A stretch of DNA of 64,000 nt from Clostridia bacterium (GTDB lineage: Bacteria > Bacillota > Clostridia > Acetivibrionales > DSM-27016): assembly GCA_026414765.1 (NCBI GenBank), contig JAOAIJ010000036.1, positions 39,903 through 103,902 on the forward strand, written 5' to 3'. Positions within the stretch are counted from its first letter, which is position 1, and each line of letters begins with the position of its first letter. The translations under genes and the position numbers were made by a program. Positions 62,997-64,000 of this stretch are shown here, in pieces. Under the pieces are notes generated by a model. That model saw nothing but the letters and a program-made list of their open reading frames with translations. It was not told the DNA's origin and ran no database searches.

Positions 62997-63659
62997 ATGC
63001 TTTTGGCAGGTATAGTCAGTGGAGATGACAATTCAAGAACAGCGAATATCATAAATTCCATATTTACGGCAGCAGGAAGAAAAGTAAGCATCCTTGATTC
63101 AAAAATCCTCAATGAATTGAAACAGAACCAAATAAAAGACTATATGAAGGAACTGGAAAAGAATAATGTAGATATATTGATTTTGAAAATCAACTTTTCG
63201 GATCTCAATAATTCTGCATTTGAGTCTTTGAATTTTGATATCATGGTTTATAATGATAAAGCCGATTATATTAAAGTAGCAAATGTAAATAACGATCAGG
63301 CAGCTCTTGAAAAGGCAAAAACGCTACTTGACGAAAAGGGAATAGTTATTGTTAATATAGACGATAAGGAGCTTATCAGACTGCTTCAGGGAATGAAATA
63401 CTATGTTGTTACTTATGGATTCAATTCAAAAGCCAGTATGACTACCTCAAGTGTTGGAGACATATTAGATAAAGACAGCTTTATGTGCTGTCTGCAAAGA
63501 ACAATTTCTGCCACAAACGGGCAGACTATAGAACCTCAGGAATATAAGCTGCGTATAGAGGCTACCGGTATGGATGTTTATAATGTATTGGCAGCAGCTG
63601 CATTTGCAGTAGTAAATGGAATAGATTTAAGTGGAGTGGAACAGTTGACGCTGGTCTAA
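62997..63659 (+). CDS. Mur-ligase-like protein lacking the ATP P-loop
   Basis: 220 residues. The N-terminus (L-L-A-G-I-V-S-G-D-D-N-S-R-T-A-N-I-I-N-S-I-F-T-A-A-G-R-K-V) aligns by eye with the MurE/MurC central domain, where the nucleotide loop G-T-N-G-K-T-T is expected; here it reads G-D-D-N-S-R-T. The later V-V-T-Y-G-F-N-S-K-A-S-M-T-T-S-S-V and A-A-A-F-A-V-V-N-G-I-D-L also match Mur ligase segments. The C-terminal ligase domain is missing. Probably catalytically dead or a binding protein. Follows pdaB by 116 nt, with AGAGG upstream. Confidence 0.6.
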   Translation: MLLAGIVSGDDNSRTANIINSIFTAAGRKVSILDSKILNELKQNQIKDYMKELEKNNVDILILKINFSDLNNSAFESLNFDIMVYNDKADYIKVANVNNDQAALEKAKTLLDEKGIVIVNIDDKELIRLLQGMKYYVVTYGFNSKASMTTSSVGDILDKDSFMCCLQRTISATNGQTIEPQEYKLRIEATGMDVYNVLAAAAFAVVNGIDLSGVEQLTLV

Positions 63660-63919
63660 TCTGTTGTTCAGTTATGATTTCGGGAGTTTTGATAAATATA
63701 GTTTCCAAAATGTAGATTCAGGGATTTTCAAGTCGAAAAATATATAATATAATAAAGATAGTTTTTTGGTAAGGGTTTGTATTTTAATTAGGCTCGTACT
63801 TTTTTCGAACAATAACAAAATGATGAATTTTAATTCTAAACTTAAGTTAAGGTGAATAAATATTACACTAGATAAATTTTTAGATATACATGAGCCTAAG
63901 AGAGGAGAGTGGGGGACGG
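63660..63919 (+). other. Intergenic region before the SSB-like gene
   Basis: About 260 bp, AT-rich, no supported gene. A purine-rich ribosome binding region (GAGAGGAGAGTGGGGG) lies just before the start at 63920. Confidence 0.4.
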
Positions 63920-64000
63920 ATGGTCGGAAACATCATAGAGAACAACATGGTGACCATTTCCGGTAAGATTATCTCAGATGTAGAGTTTAGTCATGAAGTA
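63920..64000 (+). CDS. Single-stranded DNA-binding (OB-fold) protein, 3' end outside window
   Basis: Only the first 27 codons are present: M-V-G-N-I-I-E-N-N-M-V-T-I-S-G-K-I-I-S-D, then V-E-F-S-H-E-V. This start, with a beta strand V-T-I-S-G-K-I and F-S-H-E-V, is like the Clostridial SSB-like proteins of about 140-160 residues. Strong purine-rich ribosome binding site upstream. Call rests on recognition of a short stretch. Confidence 0.6.
   Translation, partial: MVGNIIENNMVTISGKIISDVEFSHEV

Overview
The window looks like a chromosome segment of a low-G+C, endospore-forming Clostridia species, probably close to Ruminiclostridium/Clostridium. This rests on gene content: a T-box threonyl-tRNA synthetase, HrcA/CIRCE control, GerMN, DacF and PdaB sporulation-type proteins, and a Clostridia-style single-chain PurL. 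No database could be searched, so the genus is inference.

Layout. Positions 1-2.6 kb hold the end of an AEC permease and an NCS2 purine permease with a long structured leader. From 2.8 to 9.5 kb is a purine operon, purE-F-M-N-H-D; a stand-alone purL lies at 36.6-40.4 kb. From 9.8 to 13.4 kb are a ROK sugar kinase, nadD-yqeK-rsfS and a HAD phosphatase. From 13.4 to 20.8 kb are two tandem long-chain acyl-CoA synthetase paralogues, DacF, a ComEA-like protein and a double-GerMN lipoprotein. From 20.8 to 31.7 kb are a new 50-residue membrane protein, T-box-thrS, a DUF116 protein, an AI-2E transporter, MFS, Fur-family regulator, CIRCE-htpG and a secreted beta-propeller protein. From 31.8 to 36.5 kb are an acyl-CoA ligase with an XRE-cupin regulator, a chemoreceptor and a LysR regulator. 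From 40.5 to 44.2 kb is an ndh2-like / lipoprotein / apbE operon that resembles flavin-based extracellular electron transfer loci. asnB and ferritin follow.

The most striking region is 47.8-62.9 kb. A PdaB-type sporulation polysaccharide deacetylase is split in two. Its N-terminal 179 codons (47808-48344) carry NodB motifs 1-3. Its C-terminal 78 codons (62644-62880) carry motifs 4-5. A 14.3-kb segment lies between them, ending in a large serine recombinase. Joining the halves at a shared GGA triplet restores an in-frame protein of 257 residues, close to the normal PdaB length, with the expected W-N-V-D-S-L-D-W motif. The joined site is an imperfect palindrome centred on a GA dinucleotide, as expected for a serine-integrase attB. 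This is the arrangement of the skin element in sigK and of SP-beta in spsM, where excision in the mother cell rebuilds a sporulation gene. Here the target is pdaB. The cargo is a 3585-residue WapA/Rhs-like secreted polymorphic toxin with a GH-E nuclease tip, a SUFU-type immunity gene, a remnant of a second toxin tip, and a small partner gene. The recombinase reading frame itself crosses the attachment site, so its C-terminal tail would differ between the integrated and the excised circular form.

Downstream of the element are a Mur-ligase-like protein without a P-loop and the start of an SSB-like gene. I saw no tRNA, rRNA, CRISPR array or transposase-type insertion sequence in the window.
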